DNA from: Orientallactaga sibirica
Taxonomy: Eukaryota; Chordata; Mammalia; Rodentia; Dipodidae
DNA: 64,000 bases
Assembly: GCA_036365145.1 (NCBI GenBank)
Contig: JAEOAD010002232.1
Location: 2,921,001-2,985,000, forward strand
Reading direction: 5' to 3'
Shown here: positions 1-10,870 of the stretch, one piece after another
Position numbering within the stretch: position 1 is the first letter of the stretch
Layout: each line of letters opens with the position of its first letter
Notes under the pieces: generated by a model
Databases searched by the model: none
The model's input: the letters and a program-made list of their open reading frames with translations, nothing else
Told to the model about the DNA's origin: nothing
Position numbers and translations under genes: made by a program

Positions 1-7
1 GGTTATG

Positions 8-76
8 AAGTGCTGGGGACTGAACCCAGGACTTCAGCATCACTAGGCAAGCACTTTACCAACATATCCCCAGCAT
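8..76 (-). repeat. ID SINE, antisense
   Basis: The sequence reads as the reverse complement of a rodent ID element (tRNA-Ala related). It shows the typical antisense words 'gctggggactgaaccca', 'ggcaagcactttacc' and 'atatccccagc'. The 3' A-rich tail is lost or lies before the window start. Confidence 0.7.
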
Positions 77-114
77 ATACTCATTGTTTTTATTCAGTAA
101 AAATTACTGAAGTT

Positions 115-398
115 GGGCTGGAGAGATGGCTTAGCGGCTAAGGCACCTGCCTGCTAAGCCTAAGAATGCTGGTTCCAATGTCCAGCCGTTCCAATCTCCA
201 GGTCCCACGTTTAGCCAGATGCAAAGTGAGGCAAGGGTGCAATGCTGCACTTGACCACAAGGGGGTGCACGCATCTGGATTTTGTTCACAGCAGCTGAGA
301 GACTGCTGGTGCGCCCATCTCTGACTCCCTCTCCCTCTCTATCTCTCTCTGTCTCTCTCTCCAAAAATAAATAAAAAGTAATAATAAAAAAATTTTTT
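115..398 (+). repeat. DIP SINE, long subtype
   Basis: This is a tRNA-derived SINE with a polymerase III A-box-like word (tggcttagcgg, 127-137). It has the SINE body 'gccagatgcaaagtg', a CT-rich stretch and an AAATAA tail. It carries the extra internal segment of about 40 bases (about 222-275) that defines the long subtype here. It also has a private duplication of 'gttccaat.tccag' at 172-185 and 188-201. The copy is flanked by 'aaattactgaagttg' (101-115) and 'aaattactgaaattg' (399-413), a target-site duplication. Confidence 0.85.
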
Positions 399-413
399 AA
401 ATTACTGAAATTG

Positions 414-653
414 AGGCTGGAGAGATGGTTTGGTGGTTAAGGCACTTACCTAAGAAGCCCAAGGACCCAGGTTTGATTCCCTAGTGCCCATGTAAGCACC
501 CATGTAAGTACCCACGTAAGCACAAGGTGGCACATGTGCCTGAAGTTCATTTGTAGTGGCTGGAAGCCTTGGTGTACCCATTCTCTCTCTCTCATTCTCA
601 TGTGAATATGCATGCTCTTTGCCAAATAAGTAAATAAATAAAATATATTTTTT
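414..653 (+). repeat. DIP SINE, short subtype
   Basis: This second DIP copy is placed directly behind the target duplication of the first. Its centre has three tandem copies of a word like 'acccatgtaagc' (about 487-523) where other copies have one. It has a CT stretch and ends in 'aaataagtaaataaataaa'. Confidence 0.85.
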
Positions 654-817
654 AGCTGGGCTTGGTGACACACGCCTTTAATCCCAGCACTTGGGAGGCA
701 GAGGTAGGAGGATCACTGTGAGTTTGAGGCCACTTTGAGACTACATAGTGAATTCCAGGTCAGCCTCAGCTAGAGAGAGACCCTACCTTGAAAAACAAAA
801 CAAACAAACAAAAAAAT
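654..817 (+). repeat. B1 SINE
   Basis: This is a 7SL-derived B1 of the dipodoid type: 'agctgggcttggtgacac', 'aatcccagcacttggg', 'gactacatagtgaattcc', 'gagaccctaccttgaaaaac' and an A-rich tail. It is followed by 'ctactgaaaatga', a third relative of the target word that flanks the two upstream DIP copies. Confidence 0.9.
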
Positions 818-830
818 CTACTGAAAATGA

Positions 831-3397
831 AGAATGAAGAATGTTGGCAATTTTATCTGAGAGTCACTTATGCACAAAAGATGAAGGGAGCCGTTCCCTC
901 CTGGAGGTACAGGTTATAAAGAAGAGGCATGAACAGTGCCGAGGAGACAGGGAATAAGTCTGTTGGCCGCAGAACTTTGGTCCTGGGAAGTTTGGCCCCA
1001 CTCTACTGGGTTGGGTAGGCCTGGGATGCAGAAGGGGATTCCACTTCTAGATCATATGAGTTTTGCTGGCCAGTTTCCCAATGCCAGCAGAATTGGAAGT
1101 GACCACAGGGAAGCAAGAAGAAGGCTGGGGACGGCTTCAGCCTGGCCTCTGTCCTTCTCCAAGATCTTTATGAGACTTGGGAGCCAAACACTGCAGCCCA
1201 GCACTGCCCACACCTGGGGCTCTGCCCTTCCCCAGACTGTAGCGGTGGGAATGATGACTTCACAGCTGCCCACAAACTTGGTCCGGCTCTCTTTCTGCCT
1301 GGGGCTGACTCTCCTCCCTCTGCACACTCGTGCTTCTTCCTCCCCACCCCTCTCCTCCTGGACCTGGTGATCCACCACCCTGATTCTGGGTCTTTCCCCA
1401 CCCTGTAGCTTTGCTCCCATGTCTCTTGCCCTCTGGGACCTACCCATCCTTCAGGACTCTGCAGTCTGCCGGCTGTTTCCAGGATGCCCTCCCGGATTAA
1501 GCAGAGACTACAGGTGGCAGGGTAGAGGAGGGAGGGCCAGGCAGTCTAGACCAGGGACACATGATGGTCCTTGACTCCACGTCTATTAGGGTGATGACCC
1601 CATGAATGAAAAACCCAGACACACAAGACACTAAATGCTCATGGAGGGTTTTGGAAATGTGTGTGGGCAAGTTTCTGCAGGAAGTGGGAAGGGAGCAGAG
1701 CTTTGGGGTGTGCCAGGAGGGCAGTATTGCTGAGCCTGCCATGTGCTGGTGGCCTCCTCAGGGTGCCTTCTGACAAAGCGTCATCTCCTTCTGTCACATC
1801 ATGGTGGCTCTAGACACGAGTGATGACAGCTTTCCCAAGCCTCACAGTTGGCACTGTGTATAGTTGGCTTGGCTGAGTCAGCTTTTCCCCGCTGCCCTGA
1901 GTGGCCATTAGCAGTGTCCCTCTGGGAAAAAACCATGTATGATACCCTCTGAAAACTCTGCCGCATGCTGGGTGGGATCCAGTCCTAGAGAGGCAGGCAA
2001 CAGGAGGTAGCCCTCTCTCTGGTGTACCTATGCAACAGGAGCCCCTCCCCTTTCCACATCGTCCCCACCATTACCGTGGGTCTGTGGCAATTGTGTTTGC
2101 GATTGCTGGGCTGCATTCTGAAGGTTTGGGACATAAAGCTTTCTCTTCCACCTGGAAAGGGCTCAAGTACCTTTTTTCTCTGGGAGAAAGAAAAGCTGCC
2201 TGCCACATTGGACACCAAGTAGAGGTAGAACTTTCTGGAAAGCAGATGTAGATGAAGGAGTGTAATGAGACTAAGGCTCCAGGATATAAGACAAAGCTCT
2301 CTGAAGCCAGAGCAGCCGGCCTTCTCTGTGCTGTTAGCACAGTCCCACCTACCCCAGCCTGACATCCATACCAGCTCCACCAACAACAGAGCCAGAGGTA
2401 GGCCCACAGTCACCATCCAGGCAACCCCACAGTGCGCTTCCTCAAATAGCATCACCTGGTCAGAGAACCAGCCAGATAAACTCAGGCTCTTTGAGTCAGT
2501 CTAAGAGCCCCTCACCCCTTACCACACAGGCAAGATACGGAGATAGCAACCTGTCCAGCAGACACAAGACTTTGTCGTGCTTGATTTCTTTTCCTTGTGT
2601 CATAATAACGCTGGCCCCTTTCCAGATTTAAACTGATAGTCAAAGTTGTGATGTTGAAAGTCCCTTGCCTACCGTGTCGGGACTGGTGGATCTGGGTGGT
2701 CTTGCTCCATCTCTCAGCAGGCCCAAGCCTTGTCTGCTAGGGCTTTTCTCCAGATTGACCCAGCCAGGTAAAGCCCCTGAGACCAGAAAAAAAAGGGGGG
2801 GCAGTGTGCATAACTGATCAGAAAGCCTGGTGGGGCAGCCTAGGCAGGGAGGTTAGCCTGTGTTCCTTAGATAAGCTCTTCTCTCCACCCAGCGATGCCA
2901 CTGTCCCACCTTGGGCCCTGGGCTCAGCCATCCTTCTTTCTCAGAGATATGTTAAGATTCGAGGCCAAGGTCGCAGAAACTGGGATGTCTAAGGAGGCAT
3001 CACCCCCAAAGCAAGGACACAAGGAGGCTTCGGTTGCCTCAGGAGCCCATGTTTCTTCCCTCCCCCTGGGCTCCTCCCTCTCTGTATCAGACAGTACCAA
3101 CCTAGCCCTGTGCCAGATAGTCTAAGTGGGACGGGTTAGACCTCTGAAAACATTTACTGGGATCCAATAAGGCCCACACCCGAGGGGGCAGTTTGAAGCT
3201 TACAGGAAACTTGAGCAGAATGCCAAAGGGAACCCCTAGGCGGTTTTGTTCCTTGTTCCTTCCCCAGCTTCCTGGGTTGTCGACACCTTGCTCTGGTCTG
3301 GTGTGGCACCTGTTCTAGTGCCTGACAGGTGTATGGGAAAATACTTAACTACTGAGTAGTGCCCAAATGTTAAGAGTAGCTATTAACATCAGTATGA
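831..3397. other. Single-copy DNA, no recognised gene
   Basis: About 2.5 kb of GC-moderate sequence without clear repeats. Open frames on both strands (936-1370 plus, 1985-2455 minus) have no recognisable domain and no supporting splice context, and I do not call them. A short AG-rich spot (a run of As followed by Gs near 2788-2802) is the only simple repeat. Confidence 0.6.
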
Positions 3398-3402
3398 ATG
3401 TA

Positions 3403-3729
3403 TGTGGTGGTTTGAATGTAAAAGGTCTCCCATAACCTCATGTTAATCCTCAGCTGATGGAGCCTTTGAGGGGTAGAGCCATGCTGGAAGAGATATGTGA
3501 CTGGGGGTGGGCCTTGGGATGTTTCAGTCCAGTCCTGCCCGCCAGTGCTCTTGCCTTCCACCCTGCTGATGAAAATGATGTGACACTGGCTGCGTCCCCC
3601 TGCCACACTTTCTCTGCCATGATGAAACCTTCCCTCCCAAATGTCAGCCAGACATAAACCTTTTTTTCCTTCCATTAGCTACATCTGGTGAGGTGTTTCC
3701 ATCCCAGCAATGAGAATGTAACTCCTATG
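3403..3729 (+). mobile_element. Solo MaLR LTR, ORR1-like (oldest copy)
   Basis: The element starts with 'tgtggtggtttgaatgtaaa'. It contains the family landmarks 'ctgatgga.cctttgagggg', 'gccatgatgaaaccttccct' and the polyadenylation-type word 'ataaacc', then 'cccagcaatgagaatgtaact'. It is flanked by the 5-bp duplication 'atgta' (3398-3402 and 3730-3734), the size expected for ERVL-type elements. No internal retroviral region is present, so it is a solo LTR. It is more diverged than the copies at 39.8, 45.4 and 49.3 kb. Confidence 0.8.
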
Positions 3730-3734
3730 ATGTA

Positions 3735-5440
3735 GTTATTTGTGTAGTTTTAATTCACAATTTAAGTTTTCTTGTGGCTACTGAAAGTCATTGTAAGTGT
3801 TACAGAATGGGAACATGGGTGTTTGGGGCCATACATTTGCAGATAGACACTGGCTTCCCACCTTCCTTTGTGTGCACCAAGGCAGAGAGAAGAGCAACTG
3901 GGACTGGGAAACGGAGGGGCATGAAAAAAGCCACACCGACAGCACAGGCTGGCCAAGGGCCCCTGTTTCTCTCCAGAATGGCAGGCGTAGAGGCTTCGTT
4001 TAACCTCACCTGACTGCGAGAACCTGGAGCTTCTGTCCTGCTGCAACCAGCCTTAACAGACAGCACCACTGGTTTCAGAGTCAAGGGCTGGGGAGACAGA
4101 GCCTGGATGATGCCCCCTGGCCTGATTCCAGCCATTCCTCGAGATTCGAGAAAACAAAGCATTAGTCTCCAGAACCTTAATGACCTAATAAGAGCCAGGC
4201 AAGCTGGGTCCTAGTTTGGAAAGCTCTCAGGTCAGTGTCTGGGAAGGCATGGGAATGACTGAAAAATGTATCCTGGCTGAGGGTGAGTGGCTGTCCTTTG
4301 TCCCCCAGATAGTGGTACCCGGTACCTGGTAGGATGCTGGAAATGGGGCATTGTTGCCTTGGAAGATTGCTAGGTGGCTCCAGAGTCTCATCTCCAGCCA
4401 TGATTTTATTTTCTGTTTGAGTTGGACTTGAGATCAGGCCTCATCTTATAGATGGGAAGAGTGAGGGAAGGCTTCTCTCAGGATTGGTTTTCTTTCTCCT
4501 TACTTTTTCTTTTTCTTGTAAAACTGGTAACACTGTGTTTTTAGACTTAAGGCACATTCTGAGAAAAAAAAATGCAGGATGCCGAAAAAAAAAAAATCCC
4601 CATGCTATTTATTCACTCTCCCTGGGAAAAGCTGTTAGCTCTAATGGCCTTTCCAAATTAATCAGAATTGTAATGCTTAACTGTTTACTGCACACATTGA
4701 GTTGCACCTCTCAGTGGCTGGGGGGGATCTGCAGGCCTTCCAGGAGTACTCCGCCTCAGGGCTCAGCAGCCGTAGACATGCATCCGACCAAGTGGGGAGC
4801 TGTGGTTGGTGTTCCTTGAAAGAAGGGCGAAAAAGGCCACTGCATACAGTAAGGTGGCTGGCCAAGGTGTCAGCGGTGTCAGACGTAAACATGAAGCGGT
4901 ACCTAACCATGTACTGACTGCTGGCTACGGCATTCCCAGAATACCACTGGAAAGGATCTGGAAGATTCCCGAGTGATGTGGGATTTGACATGATCCCAGA
5001 AGAGTGGGATGTGGGCCACCTGGGAGAGGGCTTTCTAGGCAGGAACGGAGGGTGAGCAAACAGGAAGTGTCATCCAAGCCCAAGACCATGAGCAGAGTGG
5101 GGGAGCAGAGTGGGGGTGGCACTGTTCCCTGGGAAAGTGGGTGCTGTAGGGTATCTATGCACAAAAGAATCCTGTCTCTCAGCACCCAGTCTGCATGAGG
5201 CTGCAATGCATGGGCACCATGCTTGCTAACTACCCTGTGGTGTCTCCATGAGTCCTGGTGACAATTTGCCTGTTCAAGCTTGGAATTGACCCTGGCTACT
5301 CTGACTTCCAGCGTAATGCTGGACAGAAAGAAGTCGTGTCAGCAAGCACCTTGAACCGCCGAGCCATTTCCCCATCCCTTGGATGGAAGTTTTAGAGACG
5401 CATTTTCCATGTTGCACCATGATTGCAAAGAGATTTGTTT
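3735..5440. other. Single-copy DNA with one AT-rich block
   Basis: No repeat or gene is recognised apart from the AT-rich block described at 4590-4715. A-rich runs occur at 4564-4570 and 4587-4597. Confidence 0.55.
4590..4715. promoter_or_regulatory. Candidate conserved non-coding element
   Basis: A non-repetitive AT-rich block stands out from GC-richer neighbours. It contains homeodomain-type words ('ccaaattaatcagaattg', 'gtaatgctt'). It resembles distal enhancer sequence in composition only; no comparison with other genomes could be made. Confidence 0.3.
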
Positions 5441-5444
5441 TATC

Positions 5445-5917
5445 AGTAGAACATATCTAACAAAGTTTACCATCTTCGCCACCTTCCAGGGAGTAATTCA
5501 ATGGCATTAAGCACATTCATATGACTCTGCAACCTCCCCCACTACTCATCTCCAGAATGCTTTCATCTTTCCCTCTGGAACTCTGCACCCGTTAGACGCT
5601 AACACTCCTTACCCCTACCCCAGCTCCTGCCAACCACCAGGTACTTTCTTCCTCTGTAAATTACACTGTTCTGGGGACCTCACATGAGTGAAATCATGAC
5701 AAATGAATTGTCTTTGTGACTGGCTTATCTTATTCAACAAGTCCCTGTGGTTCATCCATGACGTAGAGGTGTCCGCATTCCCTTCTTTGGCAAAGGTGAA
5801 TAACCATAATCTCTTGCATGCTTATACAACATTTTGTTTATTCGTTCCATAACTGCTGGGCACTTAGGTTGCCTCTGTCTTTGGCTATTGTGAATAATTC
5901 TATGAATTATGTGTGTA
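5445..5917 (-). mobile_element. Ancient L1 3' end (L1M type), antisense
   Basis: The plus strand reads as the reverse complement of the end of L1 ORF2 and the 3' UTR. Landmarks are 'tggcattaagcacattca', 'tttgtgactggcttatctt', 'ggttcatccatgacgtag' and 'ggctattgtgaataatt', in the order known from mammalian L1M elements. It is heavily decayed with no open frame. It is cut at its right end by a B1 inserted at 5934. Confidence 0.75.
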
Positions 5918-5933
5918 CAAATATCTGTTTGAG

Positions 5934-6100
5934 ATGGGCGTGGTGGCATATGCCCTTAATCCCAGAGGTAGGAGGATCACCATGAGTTTGAGGCCACCCT
6001 GAGACTACATAGTGTATTCCAGGTCAGCCTGGACTAGAGTGAGACCCTACCTCGACAAACCAAAATAAATAAATAAATAAAATTTAAAAAGAAAGAAGAG
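5934..6100 (+). repeat. B1 SINE inside L1, with perfect target duplication
   Basis: A B1 body with a long mixed A tail (6060-6100). It is flanked by a perfect 16-base duplication, 'caaatatctgtttgag', at 5918-5933 and 6101-6116. The duplicated word is itself L1 sequence, which proves the B1 landed in the older L1. Confidence 0.95.
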
Positions 6101-6534
6101 CAAATATCTGTTTGAGTGCCTTGTGAAGAGTTTGAGCAAAAACGTTCAAAGTGCTCAGGCATTCAGAGGGTCAAGCTCCATTTGCTGCTGTCACTGCACC
6201 AAGTGACACTGGCTATGTCAGTTCTTCCCTCACCTTCTAAAATGTAGCCATGACTGGAAAACTCAAGGAAATCCACTCAGGCAAATCTTCCTTCCTGTCC
6301 AAACATCTTCCCCCTCCCCCACTATTCTAGGTGTTAATTGCCCAAACTCACATTACAACACATTAAAGTGGTGACGCGATCAGGCGGAAGGCAGGAGACT
6401 TCACAGTTCAGGTTGGCATTGTCATTAACTCAAGTCTTCAGTGTCAACTTCCTCCCGCGGTGGAGCATTCCTGCGTGGCCTCACAGTCAACCTCCACAAT
6501 GCATTTTCTGGCCTTTGTTGGTTTGTGTCAGCTC

Positions 6535-6690
6535 TTGAACATTATTTAAATGTAGTTTGGGGGTCCATGAATGCAATTACCATTGTGTTATTATTCAGAG
6601 GCAGATTGTTAAGATGCAGGCAGCTGTACAAGGAGATGCCCTGTGCTGTGAGGTCCAATTTAGGAGGGCCTTCTGAGCCCTGTGTGCATC
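6535..6690. promoter_or_regulatory. Candidate conserved non-coding element
   Basis: A non-repetitive AT-rich block with 'gcaattaccattgtgtta' and 'ttattattcagaggc'. It lies about 340 bases upstream of the splice-like segment at 7023-7067. Its base composition and lack of repeat identity suggest constraint, but this is inference only. Confidence 0.3.
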
Positions 6691-7022
6691 GTTGCTAGGC
6701 AACCCCATGCTACAGAAGTGGAGGCCTCACTGGCTCCAGAGTGGGAAGAAGCCCAGCGCCTTCAGGGAATTGGAGGCAGTGGTCAATCTGAGGCTGGCAG
6801 GGCGCCTTGAGCGGGAGGAGGTGGCGTGGGCCGAATCCACAGGCCTGCAGGGGTGGGGTGCCCACCCAGTAGCACATGGTGTTTCCAGGGAGGGGAGGAG
6901 GGTCTGTGGGAGGGAAAATGCAGAGAAGGTGGCCAGCTAAGGGCCAACTAGGAAAGCTCCAAAGACTACCCAGAGCAGATGCTAATGTGCTTCTCCCCAC
7001 CCCACCCCCGTTCTTTTTCCAG

Positions 7023-7067
7023 GGAATGAGCAGGTTTGCAGAAAAATTGGTGGCCTGAAATCGAAGA
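7023..7067 (+). other. Candidate 45-nt exon (microexon-like), unproven
   Basis: Upstream there is a branch-point-like 'tgctaat' (6980-6986), 37 bases from the AG. A long pyrimidine tract ends in 'ttctttttccag' (7011-7022). Downstream the segment is followed by 'gtaagg' (7068-7073), a strong 5' splice site. One reading frame is open through the segment: 2 bases, then the codons for NEQVCRKIGGLKSK, then 1 base. The length is a multiple of three, so it would be a phase-symmetric cassette exon. I do not recognise the peptide. It could equally be a chance match or a non-coding exon. Confidence 0.25.
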
Positions 7068-7890
7068 GTAAGGAATCTGTGCCTGTGAGTATGACTATTT
7101 TGCCTGTCGTGTTCTGTGGTTTAATAATGTTCCCGGGAAGTGAGAGGTCTTATCTTCTAGGAGAAAAGAGCATGATCTGGGCGGATTCTTCTGGAAGGTA
7201 TCTCTTGCTAGTCAGGGCTAGACCCAGGCACATGAGGCATGATGTTGAAGGCAGACGCTCTGCCTTCTGAGCAGAGGATGTGCCCACTGGCCCTTCCCTG
7301 GCTGTGGGTTGGTGAGCAGCAGAGCAGGACTCCCCTGGGAGTTGGAGAACTCCCCTGGGCAACGGAGAACCTATGTTCATGAAGTTCTAAGTGTGCTGCC
7401 GTGTGCTGCCAGGGCAACCGGCCCAGCCATTCTCAAAGGGGCCAGATAACAGCGCGTTCCATGCACAGCTCTCATGCCTAGTAATCAGGTCATCAGTGTC
7501 AGAAGAGATGCCATCTGCACATAAGACAATGAAAGAACTTTCTGGAAGAGCACTTAGTTTGGCTCTGGCTTCCTTGGTTCAGACAAATCTCAGAATATGG
7601 GGAGTGGTCAGAGAAGGCTGGGGAAAGAGAGGTTTGATCTGTGCCAAGGAGGAAGGACGTGGGAGCAGAGCAGAGGCCCTGCAGGAGACCCCACCAATGC
7701 TTTTGTGGAGGGAGACGTACGTGTGGGTCTGATGGGCTGGGGGAGATGTTGGTGCTAATGGGCTCAGAATATTTTCATGAATAGTCCAGATGCATAAAAC
7801 CAGGGTGCCATAAAGTATCCCCCACCTATGTCAACAAAATTAAGTTGCTGCCAGTTTGCTTGTTGTTCCGTCATATGCAAATGGCTATGT
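7068..7890. other. Single-copy DNA
   Basis: No repeat, gene or regulatory signature is recognised. The open frame at 7391-7732 shows no domain and has no splice support. Confidence 0.5.
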
Positions 7891-7894
7891 GGGC

Positions 7895-8061
7895 TTTATT
7901 TTATTTTTATTTTTTTTGGGGGGGGGGTTTCAAGGCAGGGTTCCACTCTAGTCCAGGTTGACTTGGAATTCACTATGTAGTCTCAGAGTGGCCTCGAACT
8001 CTTCTCTTTTACCTCTGCCTCCCAAGTGCTGGGATTAAAGGTGTGTGCCACCACGCCCAGT
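7895..8061 (-). repeat. B1 SINE, antisense
   Basis: This is the reverse complement of B1 ('gaattcactatgtagtctc', 'gtgctgggattaaaggtg', 'ccaccacgcccag'). The A tail appears as T-rich sequence at 7895-7917. It is followed by a run of Gs (about 7918-7927), so the element's 3' end has a poly-C run next to the poly-A. Confidence 0.9.
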
Positions 8062-8439
8062 TTACGGCTTTTGATAAAACTTGAGGTTGACCTGGATATC
8101 AGTACATCACACATGAGATAGATATAGGAAACTGGGATCTTCCTTAGGCCTCAGAACACACACAGCCTTCTGCAGACAACAGCAGCTAAGAGTCAGTAGC
8201 ATCCCTAAGACCAGCAATAAGGACACTCCCTGAGGGCCAGGGTGACAATCACCAAGACAGTGCTCCCAGCTGTTGAGTTGTCCTTCCTGACAGCTGCTGG
8301 TGCCTGGGCAGAGGGGCAGCTGGAATTATTTAACAAACATTAATTCATTACAGTGTTCAGAGCCAGCAGGAGGGGTTGGCTAGTTCCAAATCTCAATAGC
8401 AACAAGTAGCATTTACACAGCCCACTTGGCAGTCTTGCC

Positions 8440-8566
8440 TCTCGGGAGCTTCACAAGGGCTGTCAGCTATTCTCATTATACAGATGAGGAAACCGAGGCA
8501 TAGTGTTGCTAAATATCTTCCAGAGTTCTCTGAGCGGGTAAGTGGAGTAGTACAGCTAAGGCCTTC
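8440..8566 (-). repeat. MIR SINE fragment, antisense
   Basis: The words 'cattatacagatgaggaaac' and 'taagtggagtagtacagct' follow the order of an antisense MIR. This is an ancient mammal-wide repeat and is decayed. Confidence 0.6.
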
Positions 8567-9380
8567 AGGCTGATTACCTCCTTGTGTGACTGGATCTTTG
8601 ATTATGAAGCAGGTCCTACTAAGGCAACACCCCCCCACTCCCCCTCCGTGGAAGCAGAATGATGGTTGCATGGTCTCTGTTCTGGAGGTCAGTGTGTTAT
8701 TGTGTCTCTGACTTTCATAGACTGGTGCGCTTTGACAGTAGAGAAAGGGTTTGTGCTTCTACCCCCAAAGCAGAAAGCCACATGCGTGTTCAACATCCAG
8801 GCCCACTCTGTCAATGTGAGGGCCTCCAGTTCGAGCCATTGGAGTTTCCTAGGAGCACAGCCCGAGGTGGGTGCCTTATGACACATTTGTAGAGGGCACC
8901 CATCAGAGAGATAAGAAGGCAAGAGAGGGAGGATGGGCACTAGGGTGACCCTCCTCAGCTCCATCCATCATACCGCAGTCATATGTGAGTAGGAGACAAG
9001 GGTCAGGGCTAGAGCTCCTGATACTTATCATCAGATACTCCTAGAGTGTGGATCGTGGTGCCACGTCCATGGCATCACCTCATCCAAGAGAGGGGGGCCC
9101 AGAGAATGACCCATATGAAAGCCACATGCTCGGGAGCTGGGGAAGGGGTGAACCAGTAGGTAAAGGGGACCTGGGTCAGGCACCCATGGCATTTACCATT
9201 ATGCCTATAAGTATCTCTGTTGTGAAGTCAGCTTCACCTGACTTGATAGTAATCTTCAAAGCACTTAAGTTTGCATTTTAAAAGTAGAGGCTAAAAAGTA
9301 TAAATTAGAGTTAGGTTTAGGGCTAGAGTATTAAAGTAGAAATCCATAATGCCAATGTCTGCTTATATCGAAAACAATGT
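8567..9380. other. Single-copy DNA
   Basis: No recognised gene or repeat. A C-rich run sits at 8631-8645. Open frames at 8659-8892 (plus) and 8689-8964 (minus) overlap each other on opposite strands and look like chance. Confidence 0.5.
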
Positions 9381-9384
9381 GAGT

Positions 9385-9600
9385 TGTTTTTATTTTTTTA
9401 ACTGAAGTCTTATTCTTAATAGGTAATTCAAGCTCATGGTTCTTAATTGGAAAGTATCACAAGATCTTTATAAAAAGTCTCCTCCCTTTCCATGGCCCCT
9501 AGCCTTTATTCTCCTAGAGACACCAATGTTATTACAGCTCTATGTACTTTTCACAATCCTATACTCACCCACAGCAGATAGTTTAAATGTCCACGTTTTG
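9385..9600 (-). mobile_element. Ancient L1 3' UTR fragment, antisense
   Basis: The region with 'ctcctccctttccatggccc', 'ctagagacaccaatgttatt' and 'acagctctatgtact' resembles the antisense 3' UTR of old L1ME/L1MC-type elements. The match is judged by eye. Confidence 0.45.
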
Positions 9601-9784
9601 GTGAATCTGGTGGCACTAAAAGATGTGATCTTCTTGGGCCTCTGGAGTTAGCATTAGAGTTGTCCCAAAGGGGCTGAACAGCGATGCATCTTTTCCTTGG
9701 GGAGGGGAAAAATCAGAGCTGGAGTCAGCTCTCAGTGGAACGGCTAAAATGCATACAAACTTCACAAAAGTTTCCAAATCCCTT

Positions 9785-10110
9785 AGAGTTTCTGTACAGA
9801 TAAATGACATGACAACCCTAAATTATTGTGATAATTATTATTTAAAGCAAATACAAGTAGCTTAAGAATATTGTATTGCAGCCCTTACAGTCCCCAAACC
9901 TTTAAAATAATTGAATATTTCATGAAATTCATCATTTAATGCAAATCACAGAGATCTCAGTGCATTTGCTATCTGATGTCAGTTGCATCTTGTTTAATGA
10001 CTTCTGGGCATGTGATCTGTTTCCCAAGTGCATCGAGATCTACTGCATTGTCAGAACCTGTGAGATCTCTCTGTGGCTTCCTTTAATGAGGTGATGACCA
10101 TAGTTTGGAG
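9785..10110. promoter_or_regulatory. Candidate conserved non-coding element
   Basis: About 325 bases of AT-rich non-repetitive sequence. It has many short words typical of developmental enhancers (for example 'gtgataattattatttaa', 'aaataattgaat', 'catttaatgcaaat', the last overlapping an octamer-like ATGCAAAT). No coding frame is present. The claim rests on composition and motif content. Confidence 0.35.
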
Positions 10111-10569
10111 ACAGGGGTTTGGTTAGTGATGGAGTGGCCTCCCTTACTGCTGAGCTCCCTGCCACAGGAATTATTGAAATGGAAGCGAGGTCATCTGTCA
10201 CCAAACCCATACAGGAAAATCTCCACTATGTGACAGGCAGCTGCAAAAGACTCGTATGGCCCTGTCGCAGCAGAGGCCAGCGAGCGCATCTCGGTTATAA
10301 TCCTTGCTGTTCTAGGTCAGGTACTTTGCACCATCCCAGGCATCCGCTCACCCTTCACATTATCCTCTGGATTCGGATCTTATGGGTTTGGTCTAATGTC
10401 TACAAATGTCCAAATTGAACTTATTTTGTAACTTTATAGGCCCAGTGAGTGTGTACTTCTCTTGCACGAAAGCTCCCTACTTTCAGTTCTTTCCCCGCTT
10501 ATGTCCTCTCGGGTTACAAGAATTCCTCGAACTTGTACTTAGACTGTTTCAGCTCCAAGAGGGGTTTTT

Positions 10570-10870
10570 GGTGGCATTCTCATGAGACCATGAAAAAAAA
10601 AAAAAATCTCATTTCCGTCTAAGAAATTGAATCATTATCTTGATTGAAATAATATCTTTCCTCAACCTGCAACCAGATAAAGAATCAAATTGGTGGAGTT
10701 TCCTTATCACCGCAGAGTTTGCAGGACACAGAATAATGGCCTGTCACTGCCTCTGTTGGCGGGTTCCGTAATTCAGTGCCCAAGGCGGCTCCTGGCCTGC
10801 TTTGCATGGTATAGTATCTGTGGCAATGGAGGACAGTGTCGTTAATGACAAATGTCATCATATGAAAAGG
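10570..10870. promoter_or_regulatory. Candidate conserved non-coding element
   Basis: A non-repetitive block with 'gaattgaatcattatcttg', 'gattgaaataat', 'gtcgttaatgacaaatgtc' and 'catcatatgaaaagg'. It follows a 13-base run of As near 10593-10606. No open frame of note. Confidence 0.3.
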
